The notes under the pieces were generated by a model. It saw only the letters and a program-made list of their open reading frames with translations. It was not told the origin of the DNA and searched no databases. Source: Patescibacteria group bacterium (lineage in GTDB: Bacteria > Patescibacteriota > Microgenomatia > UBA12405 > JAHJSD01). Taken from it: DNA of 5,770 bases. The position numbers and the translations under genes are program-made. This document shows, piece after piece, positions 1-5,701 of this stretch (position 1 is the stretch's first letter; each line of letters begins with the position of its first letter). The stretch is taken from the NCBI GenBank assembly GCA_018830585.1, contig JAHJSD010000028.1, positions 1 to 5,770 of the forward strand, given 5' to 3'.

Positions 1-71
1 GATGTTGAAAGGAACAATTCAATCTGGCTCTTGACAAGCTTTTTCATAGAAGGATGACGAATAAGGGGAAG

Positions 72-210
72 CGTCATTTTGAGCAGAGTGAAGAACTTGC
101 CTGCTGGCCCGCTTCGACCGCTCAGCGAGGCGAGCAGGCAAGTCCCCATGGAATGGCAATTTGCTTATACGGAGGGGATCCTTCTCTCCCTGAGGGAGAT
201 CAGGATGACG
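72..210. repeat. Palindromic intergenic repeat with terminal inverted repeats and two internal hairpins
   Basis: The unit is bounded by CGTCAT (72-77) and its exact complement ATGACG (205-210). Inside are two inverted repeats. ACTTGCCTGCT (95-105) pairs perfectly with AGCAGGCAAGT (133-143). An imperfect 29-nt hairpin spans 178-206: ATCCT/AGGAT, a TC/TC mismatch, then TCTCCC-TGA-GGGAGA. The layout (GTCATTTTGAG at the left, AGGATGACG at the right, a GCAGGCAAGT core) resembles dispersed non-coding repeats I know from several bacterial lineages. AGGATGACG also occurs at 51-59, which suggests the right end of an earlier, mostly lost copy. The element lies just beyond the 3' end of the 77-aa gene, so its hairpins may end or protect that transcript. 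Short open frames crossing it look incidental. I see no other feature in 1-236. Confidence 0.7.
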
Positions 211-236
211 CTTGGGAGAACGTAGGCTTACGGACT

Positions 237-470
237 TCACTTCTCTGAAAAAGTTTTGCCTCCGGGGATCCGGCACTGTCTGGGGTAAGTTTCTAAAATG
301 GGGTAGCCTGCTTCGACACATTGATCAAAACTATTTATTTCCAGCCGCTTCTCCTTGCCTTTGTTGTTGACAATTGCCACCGAAGCGAGCAGGGCAATAA
401 TCATAAATCCTGCCAATAAAAGCAAGGTGGTGACTACTTCGTTTTGGGAGTTTGGTTTCCAACCAGACAT
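237..470 (-). CDS. Small single-pass membrane protein with C-x14-C 'GYP...YPRQC' domain
   Basis: This 77-residue protein has a short polar N-terminus (1-12), one hydrophobic segment (about 13-34), a basic stretch (KGKEKR, 38-42 area) and a compact C-terminal domain (about 46-77). The domain reads SFDQCVEAGYP at 47-57 and YPRQC at 62-66, followed by a GGKTF turn. The two cysteines, C51 and C66, could form a disulfide if the domain is outside the cell. From memory this short domain recurs in many small CPR proteins, alone or attached to other domains, with no established function. Topology is uncertain, because the basic patch directly after the membrane segment would favour a cytoplasmic C-terminus. 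The ATG at 470 is the only suitable start and has no Shine-Dalgarno site. A TATAAA-like box on the minus strand (493-498) could be its -10, but the -35 is poor. The stop is TGA. Confidence 0.8.
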   Translation of the reverse strand: MSGWKPNSQNEVVTTLLLLAGFMIIALLASVAIVNNKGKEKRLEINSFDQCVEAGYPILETYPRQCRIPGGKTFSEK

Positions 471-561
471 AATTATTTCAAGGATAAACTACTTTATAAC
501 CGATTGCAATAATTTGGAAAAATTGATATTTGTCCGGCCTGTTTCTTCTTTTGGGCTTTGT

Positions 562-570
562 TGGTAAAAT
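562..570 (+). promoter_or_regulatory. Extended -10 promoter element of the tRNA-Thr gene
   Basis: TGG-TAAAAT at 562-570 matches an extended -10 (TGn plus a 5/6 match to TATAAT). It ends 8 bp before the first base of the tRNA, so transcription would begin at or just before the mature 5' end. No good -35 is visible at the proper spacing (TTTCTT at 542-547 is weak). This fits promoters in which the TG extension compensates for a poor -35. Confidence 0.5.
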
Positions 571-578
571 AAGAACAG

Positions 579-651
579 GCCAGCGTAGCTCAGTTGGTAG
601 AGCATTCCCTTCGTAAGGGAGCGGTCGGAGGTTCGAATCCTCTCGCTGGCT
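579..651 (+). tRNA. trnT: tRNA-Thr, anticodon CGU
   Basis: A complete cloverleaf can be folded. The acceptor stem is GCCAGCG (579-585) with CGCTGGC (644-650). The D stem is GCTC/GAGC (588-591/600-603) around AGTTGGTA. The anticodon stem is TTCCC/GGGAG (605-609/617-621) with loop TTCGTAA. The variable loop is CGGTC. The T stem is GGAGG/CCTCT with loop TTCGAAT. The anticodon CGT at 612-614 reads the threonine codon ACG. The discriminator base is T651, followed by CCG, so the 3' CCA is not encoded and must be added by CCA-adding enzyme. This is one of the minor Thr isoacceptors. The gene lies between two membrane-protein genes and has its own promoter. Confidence 0.96.
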
Positions 652-691
652 CCGAGGTAATTTTTGAGAAAAACCAAAAGACCGGGTTGAT

Positions 692-720
692 TTGTAACCC
701 TGTCATTATTCTGCTAAAAT
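692..720 (+). promoter_or_regulatory. Promoter of the Ig-like membrane protein gene
   Basis: A -35 box TTGTAA (692-697, 4/6 to consensus) is followed after exactly 17 bp by the extended -10 TGC-TAAAAT (712-720). Predicted transcription start is near 727, leaving a leader of about 17 nt before the ATG at 744. The -10 hexamer and TG extension are the same as those in front of the tRNA gene. Its position downstream of the tRNA supports starting the protein at 744 rather than at upstream in-frame codons that overlap the tRNA. Confidence 0.6.
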
Positions 721-743
721 GGAGCGGTCGCGGGACAAAAAAG

Positions 744-1478
744 ATGGCTGATTTGAAGGGAAACAATATAAAAAGGTTTCGGATCAGAAAAAAGATAACA
801 GAAGAGGACAGAATTAGGCATAGAGCAATTGTTTTCGGCCTCTTGACCGTTTTTTTGACGGTAGCCTTTATTGTTTGGGGATTTCCCATCTTTGTTAAAG
901 TAGTCGGGTTTTTCGGAGATTTGAAATCCGAGCTTGAACAAGAAGAAGTAAAAGATTTAGTTCCCCCTCTCGCTCCCAGATTATCTTATATTCCTGAGGC
1001 TACCAATAGCGCTACCATGCCTCTTTCTGGGTTTACGGAACCAAAGGCAAAAGTAATGGCTTCGTTTAATCAGGAAACTCTTGAAATGGAGGCTGATGAG
1101 GAAGGAAACTTTTCAATAGAAGGGTTGACTTTAGACCAGGGAACTAACTCTTTGTCTTTCTGGGCGGAAGATGAATCCGGCAATAAGAGCGAGGTAACAG
1201 AAACTTTTGAAATAATTTACGACAGGCAGCCTCCGGAACTGGTAATAGAATCACCGCAAAACAAAATTGCTGTTGAAACCCAGATTGTTGAAGTCAAGGG
1301 ACAAACAGAACCTAGCGGCAGGGTTTTGGTCAACGATCACATTGTAATTTTGGACGAAGAGGGAAAGTTTGTTGAACAAGTAACTTTGAGGGAAGGCGGA
1401 AATGAAATTGTTGTTTTGGCTGAGGACCGAGCCGGCAACCAAACTAAAGAGCTTCTGAATATTACCTATCTTCCTTAG
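744..1478 (+). CDS. Membrane-anchored surface protein with two Ig-like domains
   Basis: This 244-residue protein has a basic cytoplasmic N-terminus (1-27, rich in K/R), one membrane segment (about 28-51) and an exported part with two repeated domains. Repeat 1 (about 80-159) and repeat 2 (about 163-242) share the order G-x-TEP (96-100, 186-190), a D/E-E-x-G-x-F turn (118-123, 204-209), a G-x-N or GGN turn (133-135, 218-220) and A-E-D-x-x-GN (141-147, 226-232). This pattern is typical of bacterial Ig-like beta-sandwiches of the glucodextranase B-domain type, usually carbohydrate-binding or structural modules. No catalytic motif is present, so a role as a surface adhesin or scaffold is inference. 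The in-frame ATG at 594 is rejected because it lies inside the tRNA. The ATG at 744 fits the promoter and gives a normal N-in signal anchor. There is no clear Shine-Dalgarno site. The 3' end overlaps the convergent glycosyltransferase gene by 17 bp. Confidence 0.85.
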   Translation: MADLKGNNIKRFRIRKKITEEDRIRHRAIVFGLLTVFLTVAFIVWGFPIFVKVVGFFGDLKSELEQEEVKDLVPPLAPRLSYIPEATNSATMPLSGFTEPKAKVMASFNQETLEMEADEEGNFSIEGLTLDQGTNSLSFWAEDESGNKSEVTETFEIIYDRQPPELVIESPQNKIAVETQIVEVKGQTEPSGRVLVNDHIVILDEEGKFVEQVTLREGGNEIVVLAEDRAGNQTKELLNITYLP

Positions 1479-2244
1479 CGGCCTTTTTTTGAAGAAGCCA
1501 GAGTTTCGCTTTAGATAAAAACGACTGAAGACTCATCAGTAAACAAAAAACAAGACCGGTAGTGCCGTCTAAAAAGCCCAAGTGCCAAAAAAAATTCTTA
1601 AACAATTTTGCTCCCGGGTAAAAAACAATTTCTTTAATTGAAGTTTTTCTGCCGGTGTCAAAATCTTGGTTTGCCTTAATAGAAGTATAAAAGTTAATTT
1701 TTTTTAGAGCTTCGGTAATATTCTCAAAGGAGTGATGATAAAGAGGCTTGCCTATCTTGCCTACCTTGCCTTTTATTTGCCAGGTTTCATGCACCCTGCC
1801 TTTCCATTTGCCGGAACCTTTTTTGCCCAGCCGAATCAGTTTAATGGGGCCAAAAGACCAGTCCCAAGAGGGCTTATCGGTGCAGTTTAAAGGTTTTCCG
1901 GCAAAAAGCTCTTTTCTGGGAATATAAAAACCGGAGTAACCCGTTTTCTTAACACGTCGTACAATGTTTTTAGCCAGGGGAGGTGTTACAATTTCGTCAG
2001 CGTCGACAAAGAAAACCCAATCGTTTTTGGCTTTTTCTAAACCGAAATTTCTTTGGGCAGAAAAGTCTTTGTTTAAATCTCTTTGGAAAACCTCTGCTCC
2101 CCTACTCTGGGCAATTTTTACCGTATCGTCTTGTGAAAAATCATCAATAACGATTACCTGATTACACCATTTTAGGCTTTCTATGCACTTTTCTATTTTT
2201 TCGGCTTCGTTTCTGGTGATTACTACTGCTGTGATTTTAGGCAT
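1462..2244 (-). CDS. Family-2 glycosyltransferase, WaaE/KdtX-like
   Basis: A 260-residue enzyme with a GT-A fold. The N-terminal strand (ITAVVITRNE, 4-13) starts the nucleotide-sugar site. DD at 34-35 and QDDT at 38-41 are the usual sugar-nucleotide contacts. The DxD metal site is D81-A82-D83, followed by E84. RVHE at 150-153 and YHHSFEN at 169-175 are characteristic of the WaaE/KdtX branch, which in Gram-negatives adds glucose to the lipopolysaccharide inner core. The C-terminus (about 208-251: YPGAKLFKNF, GFLDGTTG, a hydrophobic stretch, KLW) matches the amphipathic membrane-associated tail of that family. If this is a CPR cell without classical LPS, the acceptor is probably another surface glycan or glycolipid, so substrate cannot be assigned. 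The gene is the second of a two-gene unit: its ATG overlaps the stop of the upstream glycosyltransferase by 8 bp and has a good Shine-Dalgarno site, indicating coupled translation. Confidence 0.92.
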   Translation of the reverse strand: MPKITAVVITRNEAEKIEKCIESLKWCNQVIVIDDFSQDDTVKIAQSRGAEVFQRDLNKDFSAQRNFGLEKAKNDWVFFVDADEIVTPPLAKNIVRRVKKTGYSGFYIPRKELFAGKPLNCTDKPSWDWSFGPIKLIRLGKKGSGKWKGRVHETWQIKGKVGKIGKPLYHHSFENITEALKKINFYTSIKANQDFDTGRKTSIKEIVFYPGAKLFKNFFWHLGFLDGTTGLVFCLLMSLQSFLSKAKLWLLQKKAAKEDR

Positions 2245-3196
2245 ATGTTTTACCCTCTATCCTTTTCTTGAAATTAGTTAGAAGATTGTCTATTTCGAAA
2301 ATACAGGAAAGGATCTCACCGCTAAAACTAAATTGTTTGCGAACAAAGTACCTCTTGCTTTTATCCCAACTTTTTTGATCAATGTGGTGCGGCTTTAAGA
2401 TGCTGCTTGCACCAGAAATATGTTCTCCAGTAGCATTGGGTAAGTAAAAGTTTTGGAAATTCGCCTGCTTTAGTCTAATGCAAAAATCAAGGTCTTCTAG
2501 GTATAAAAAAAAATTTTCATCAAACCCGCCAAGTTGATTAAATACAGACTTCTTAACGAGCATGAAGCAACCGGATACTGCGTCTACCGCTAAAGGTAGA
2601 CGAAGACCTTCATCGAATATTCTATAATCCCAAAAACCGCTAACTTTCTTGAACCCAAAGAGCGCAAAGATTTTTTTAAAGGAAGTAAACTCTATAATTA
2701 ATGTTAACAACGAGGGGTTTCTCGCAACCGTTCTTTGTGCGGTCCTTTTTTTGTGTTCTAAGACACTCCCCCCAATGGCACCTATATTGTCCTTGGTTTT
2801 TATAAACTGTGTCATAATTTTAATCGCGCTTTTATCAATGAAAAAATCTGGATTTATAAATAATAAATATTTACCCTTCGAGAGTGCCGCCCCTTGGTTT
2901 GCTGCTTTCGCAAAACCCAGGTTTTTGGGGTTTTCTAAATATCTAATAGAACAGGACCTTTGGTATTTTTTTTGAATTTTATTAACGATTGTTTTGGGTC
3001 GGCGAGGTGAAGAATTGTCAATTACTATAATTTCGGAAGGTTTCACTTTGTTACAAACTAGACTATTAAGGCATTTACCAATCCAGCGATTGCTTTTATA
3101 AGTGACTATGACGACACTTATAGGTGGTTTGTTCCTTGACAAAGCAGGGTTTATTATTTTAGGCTTTAGAATAGATGATGTATTTAAAGAGAACAT
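2237..3196 (-). CDS. Family-2 glycosyltransferase, rhamnosyltransferase-like (WbbL/RfbF type)
   Basis: A 319-residue GT-A enzyme probably acting at the inner membrane face in surface polysaccharide assembly. The catalytic domain starts at PPISVVIVTY (24-33). IDNSS at 59-63 contacts the nucleotide. NLGFAKAANQG (92-102) is the loop seen in rhamnosyltransferase-like members. The DxD-equivalent is N115-P116-D117. VSGC (207-210) and GGFDENFFLYLEDLDF (223-238, with E234, D235 and D237) form the acceptor and catalytic-base region, and H259 lies in GEHISGAS. Sugar donor and acceptor cannot be read from sequence, although this branch often transfers dTDP-rhamnose. It is the first gene of the unit with the WaaE-like enzyme. 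The ATG at 3196 gives an N-terminal extension of about 25 residues, has no Shine-Dalgarno site and overlaps the start of the divergent secreted protein. An internal TTG (3142) is an alternative start. Confidence 0.9.
   Translation of the reverse strand: MFSLNTSSILKPKIINPALSRNKPPISVVIVTYKSNRWIGKCLNSLVCNKVKPSEIIVIDNSSPRRPKTIVNKIQKKYQRSCSIRYLENPKNLGFAKAANQGAALSKGKYLLFINPDFFIDKSAIKIMTQFIKTKDNIGAIGGSVLEHKKRTAQRTVARNPSLLTLIIEFTSFKKIFALFGFKKVSGFWDYRIFDEGLRLPLAVDAVSGCFMLVKKSVFNQLGGFDENFFLYLEDLDFCIRLKQANFQNFYLPNATGEHISGASSILKPHHIDQKSWDKSKRYFVRKQFSFSGEILSCIFEIDNLLTNFKKRIEGKTYA
2253..2257 (-). promoter_or_regulatory. Shine-Dalgarno site of the WaaE-like gene
   Basis: On the minus strand GAGGG lies 8 nt before the ATG at 2244, inside the last codons of the upstream glycosyltransferase gene. 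It is the clearest ribosome binding site in the window. It settles the start at 2244 and fits translational coupling across the 8-bp overlap. Confidence 0.65.
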
Positions 3197-5655
3197 CTTT
3201 GTTTACACTAATTTTATTGTCAGCACTCCTATTATATTACCCTATTCTTGCTAATCCCGTTTTTGCTTCGGAAATATTTTATGACGATTTTGATGACTCG
3301 AGAGAGGTTTGGGAAGTAGTGGAAGAAGTTTGGGAAATAATTCAAGAAAGTGAAGATAATAAGGTCTACAAGGTTGGTTTTGATCCCGTAGAAACGAGAG
3401 CACTTGTCGTTTCTGGTTCTGAAACCAAGAACTGGGACGACTATACCCTCCAGGGCAAAATGTTAAGCAAGAATGGAGTAGATCAGTACTTCTGGTTTAG
3501 GGTATCACCAGACAACAGGTCGTATTATATGGTGGATTTAAGGGCGGCTGGGTGGATCGACTCTAACAATATTAGGGTTATTAAAAAAATAGACGATGAT
3601 AGAGTATGGTTGCACCAGGTTAATCCCCCAAAAATTGGCTGTAGCATTTTGCATGATGAGTGGTACGACCTAAAAATATCGGTAGAGGGTAATTTTATAG
3701 TAGTGAAAATTAGATGCCCTCAAAGCGACAGCTTTACAGAAGTATTTTCTTTGTACGATAACGATAATCCTTTGATGAAGGGAGGAATTGGTTTGTCCGC
3801 TTGGAGTGGGTCTTGGCGCAATGGAGTGGAAAAGTGGTTTGACGAAATTAGAGTAACTACCGAGGAGACAGAAAGCGCTCCTTCCCTCATCATAATTCCC
3901 GGCTTGGGGGCGAGCTGGAGCACCAGAGCGATTGTTTACGACGAGAATGTACCTTTGGAGGCTTGGAAGATGACACCTTTTGTAAATACCTACGAAAGGA
4001 TTATAAAGACCGCGGAAGGATCAGGTTATACTTTGGGAGAAAACCTGTTTGTCTGGAACTATGATTGGCGGAAACCCTTATCGCAAATAGCGCTTAATTT
4101 GGACCAGTTTATTCAGTCTGAGCCTGCGCTTGACTCATCTGAAAAGATAGACCTTGTCGGTCATAGCTTGGGTGGACTGGTGGCAAGAACCTGGGTCCAA
4201 AGTTATGATAACGGTGAAGAGAAAAAGGCCAACAATTTGATAACTGCCGGTTCTCCGCACCAAGGAGCAGTTCAGGCTTATCAGGCAATTGCCGGAGGTA
4301 AAATTTCGGAGGGGGCAAGTTTAGGTTGGACAGCGCTCCAACTTCTGCTTCAGATAAAAGAAGGGCTTTTTAAAACCCAAGCTGAAATTTTTAGGAACGC
4401 CGCTCCGATCTGTTATGATCTTGTTCCCGTCTTTAACTTTATCAATCGGTGCGGGCAGGAAGAAATTAATTTTATGGAAATAGCCTACCCCAACAATTTT
4501 CTTTTTCAGCTTAACCAAGAAGCAGACGTTCTTTCCTTTTCCCGTTTCCTTGTTGGCAATAACGGGTCAAACACGCCGGAAATGATCTTTGTTGAGGACC
4601 GTTCCGTGATCGAAGAGGTTTTAAACCTCTGGCCGGACGGCAAACCCTACAAGATTGCGATGGGCGAAGGAGATAATACTGTGCTGAAAAGGAGCGCTTA
4701 CCTTGTTGGTGGTTTTGAACCGGATTTAGAATATCCGCTCAATCACGGAGAAATCATTAGCAGCCCGGAGGCGGTGGAAAAAATTATGACGATTCTCGGC
4801 AACGACAGCCCTGTTATTTTGGGCTCGGATCCATATCCCGAAGACAGTCTGTTAATTTTTTACCTTGCCTCTCCGGCGACTTTAGAAGTCGAAGGGCTAA
4901 TACCGGAAGATGACGATTTGCAATTTGTGGTTATTCCAAACCCGGAACCGCGTCAATACCAGGCTACGGTTACCGGCACAGGCGGTGGTCTTTATCGGTT
5001 ATTTGTCGGTCAGATAACTCCCCGGGGGAATTTCTGGCAAAGTTATCAGGGTGAAGCAGAAAATGGAAAAGCTGCAAACTATCTTTTTGATATAAACCCG
5101 GAAAATCCGTTTTTTGATCCGTTGGTTGATCTAAGCGGCCTAACCCGTTTAGAAGAAGCAAGAGAGCTTTTAAAAGACTTATACCAGGAGGTTCGTGATA
5201 AGAATATATCCAAGTCTTTGGCTCAACTAAATTCAGCAATTAAAATGGCCGGTCGGTCGGACTGGAGAAGAACAATCAACGACCTTAAAAGGTCTATGTT
5301 TTATCTAAGCAATTTTAGAAGAGACCAAACAGAAACAGAGTATTATGCTGAATCAAAAATAATTTTGGAAAAAATAGCTTTTGGCTGGGAAAATATTTTA
5401 AGGGCCAATGGCTTGGAATCAGGCCAAAAAGCAAAAAAAGAGTATCTGAACGCAAAAAAAGAGTATTTTTGGGCGTTAAAGTCAATTGACCGATCAAAAA
5501 TGAGGGGTAAAGAAATTAGCGTAAGAGTGGCCCTTTCAATAAAAGACAGCGAAGAATTAATCGACGATCTAAAAGAAAGATTAGCGTTTAAAGACTTTAC
5601 CTACTTAGAAAGTCACGCTTACTTGGCTTACCTTTTTGCCAGAGAAGGCGTTTAA
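3175..5655 (+). CDS. Secreted multidomain LCAT-like lipase/acyltransferase with N-terminal LamG-like domain
   Basis: An 826-residue exported protein. Residues 1-31 are a signal peptide: K5 R6, a hydrophobic core, and a likely cut after V-F-A31. Residues 34-228 look like a LamG/concanavalin-type jelly roll (FYDDFDD at the start, a WFDEIRV strand at the end), which often binds glycans. Residues 236-545 are an alpha/beta-hydrolase of the lecithin:cholesterol acyltransferase type. It has the oxyanion loop PGLG (242-245), YDWR (296-299), the nucleophile elbow GHSLGG with Ser331, GSPHQGA (359-365), Asp500 in GEGDNTV and His524 in NHGEI, so the Ser-Asp-His triad appears complete. Residues 547-645 are beta-rich, and 655-826 are predicted helical and charged. 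No C-terminal anchor is seen, so release or non-covalent surface attachment is likely. The reaction would be ester hydrolysis or acyl transfer on a lipid; the actual substrate is unknown. The start is ATG 3175 or 3178; both keep the signal peptide, and neither has a clear Shine-Dalgarno site. Confidence 0.9.
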   Translation: MMYLKRTSLFTLILLSALLLYYPILANPVFASEIFYDDFDDSREVWEVVEEVWEIIQESEDNKVYKVGFDPVETRALVVSGSETKNWDDYTLQGKMLSKNGVDQYFWFRVSPDNRSYYMVDLRAAGWIDSNNIRVIKKIDDDRVWLHQVNPPKIGCSILHDEWYDLKISVEGNFIVVKIRCPQSDSFTEVFSLYDNDNPLMKGGIGLSAWSGSWRNGVEKWFDEIRVTTEETESAPSLIIIPGLGASWSTRAIVYDENVPLEAWKMTPFVNTYERIIKTAEGSGYTLGENLFVWNYDWRKPLSQIALNLDQFIQSEPALDSSEKIDLVGHSLGGLVARTWVQSYDNGEEKKANNLITAGSPHQGAVQAYQAIAGGKISEGASLGWTALQLLLQIKEGLFKTQAEIFRNAAPICYDLVPVFNFINRCGQEEINFMEIAYPNNFLFQLNQEADVLSFSRFLVGNNGSNTPEMIFVEDRSVIEEVLNLWPDGKPYKIAMGEGDNTVLKRSAYLVGGFEPDLEYPLNHGEIISSPEAVEKIMTILGNDSPVILGSDPYPEDSLLIFYLASPATLEVEGLIPEDDDLQFVVIPNPEPRQYQATVTGTGGGLYRLFVGQITPRGNFWQSYQGEAENGKAANYLFDINPENPFFDPLVDLSGLTRLEEARELLKDLYQEVRDKNISKSLAQLNSAIKMAGRSDWRRTINDLKRSMFYLSNFRRDQTETEYYAESKIILEKIAFGWENILRANGLESGQKAKKEYLNAKKEYFWALKSIDRSKMRGKEISVRVALSIKDSEELIDDLKERLAFKDFTYLESHAYLAYLFAREGV
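3231..3236 (-). promoter_or_regulatory. Possible -10 box for the glycosyltransferase unit
   Basis: The minus strand reads TATAAT, a perfect -10 hexamer, at 3236-3231. This would start transcription near 3224, about 28 nt before the ATG at 3196. No convincing -35 lies 16-18 bp further upstream, and the box sits inside the signal-peptide coding region of the divergent gene. It is the best candidate seen for this unit but remains weak. Confidence 0.3.
5431..5466 (+). repeat. 15-bp direct repeat inside the secreted hydrolase gene
   Basis: GCAAAAAAAGAGTAT occurs exactly at 5431-5445 and again at 5452-5466, a 21-bp (seven-codon) period. The repeat encodes AKKEYLN-AKKEYF in the C-terminal helical region, so the duplication adds one heptad and keeps the frame. 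Each copy carries a run of seven A, a site prone to slippage. Confidence 0.75.
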
Positions 5656-5660
5656 ACAAA

Positions 5661-5701
5661 AACCCTCTTTTCAAAATCTCCAGCAGGACTCTTTGAAGGT
5701 T
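5661..5701 (-). terminator. Possible intrinsic terminator for a minus-strand gene entering from the right
   Basis: TTCAAA (5670-5675) pairs with TTTGAA (5692-5697), and AACC (5661-5664) with GGTT (5698-5701), leaving a 5-nt bulge. Read on the minus strand the stem is followed by TTTTTGTTT, a suitable U-rich tail. Read on the plus strand there is no good U-tract. The stem is A/T-rich and bulged, so the call is tentative. Confidence 0.3.

Noticed and set aside
1..57. Possible C-terminus of a plus-strand gene ending at TGA 55-57
   Set aside because: Only 18 codons are available, without recognisable motif, and the stop falls in the AGGATGACG repeat remnant. It cannot be told from chance.
237..239. 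UGA read as glycine, as in some CPR lineages
   Set aside because: The long reading frames have no internal TGA, and reading through this TGA would add only three residues beyond a complete domain before a TAA.
54..248. Plus-strand 64-aa open frame with GAAGG just before its ATG
   Set aside because: It runs through the palindromic repeat and into the end of the 77-aa gene. Its composition follows the repeat hairpins and shows no protein-like pattern.
19..321. Minus-strand 100-aa open frame
   Set aside because: It is the antisense reading of the repeat plus an out-of-frame reading of the 77-aa gene, with no recognisable motif.
594..743. N-terminal extension of the Ig-like protein starting at ATG 594
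   Set aside because: The first 19 codons lie within the tRNA-Thr gene, a common artefact. A promoter at 692-720 and an ATG at 744 explain the gene, and the shorter form has a normal signal anchor.
1484..1490. T7 run as a terminator for the Ig-like gene
   Set aside because: No G/C-rich hairpin precedes it. The only pairing found (1451-1456 with 1493-1498) has a very long loop that contains the T-run, and the run lies in the coding region of the convergent gene.
3136..3172. Perfect TTGACA (3136-3141) and TAGAAT (3167-3172) upstream of the secreted hydrolase
   Set aside because: The spacing is 25 bp, too long for one promoter. No good -10 lies 16-18 bp from TTGACA and no good -35 precedes TAGAAT. 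One may be used, but the pair is not convincing.
3304..3345. Apparent 21-bp duplication encoding EVWEVVE/EVWEIIQ in the secreted hydrolase
   Set aside because: The copies are inexact, and the spaced W-x-V pattern is normal for the first strands of LamG-like domains, so duplication is not needed to explain it.
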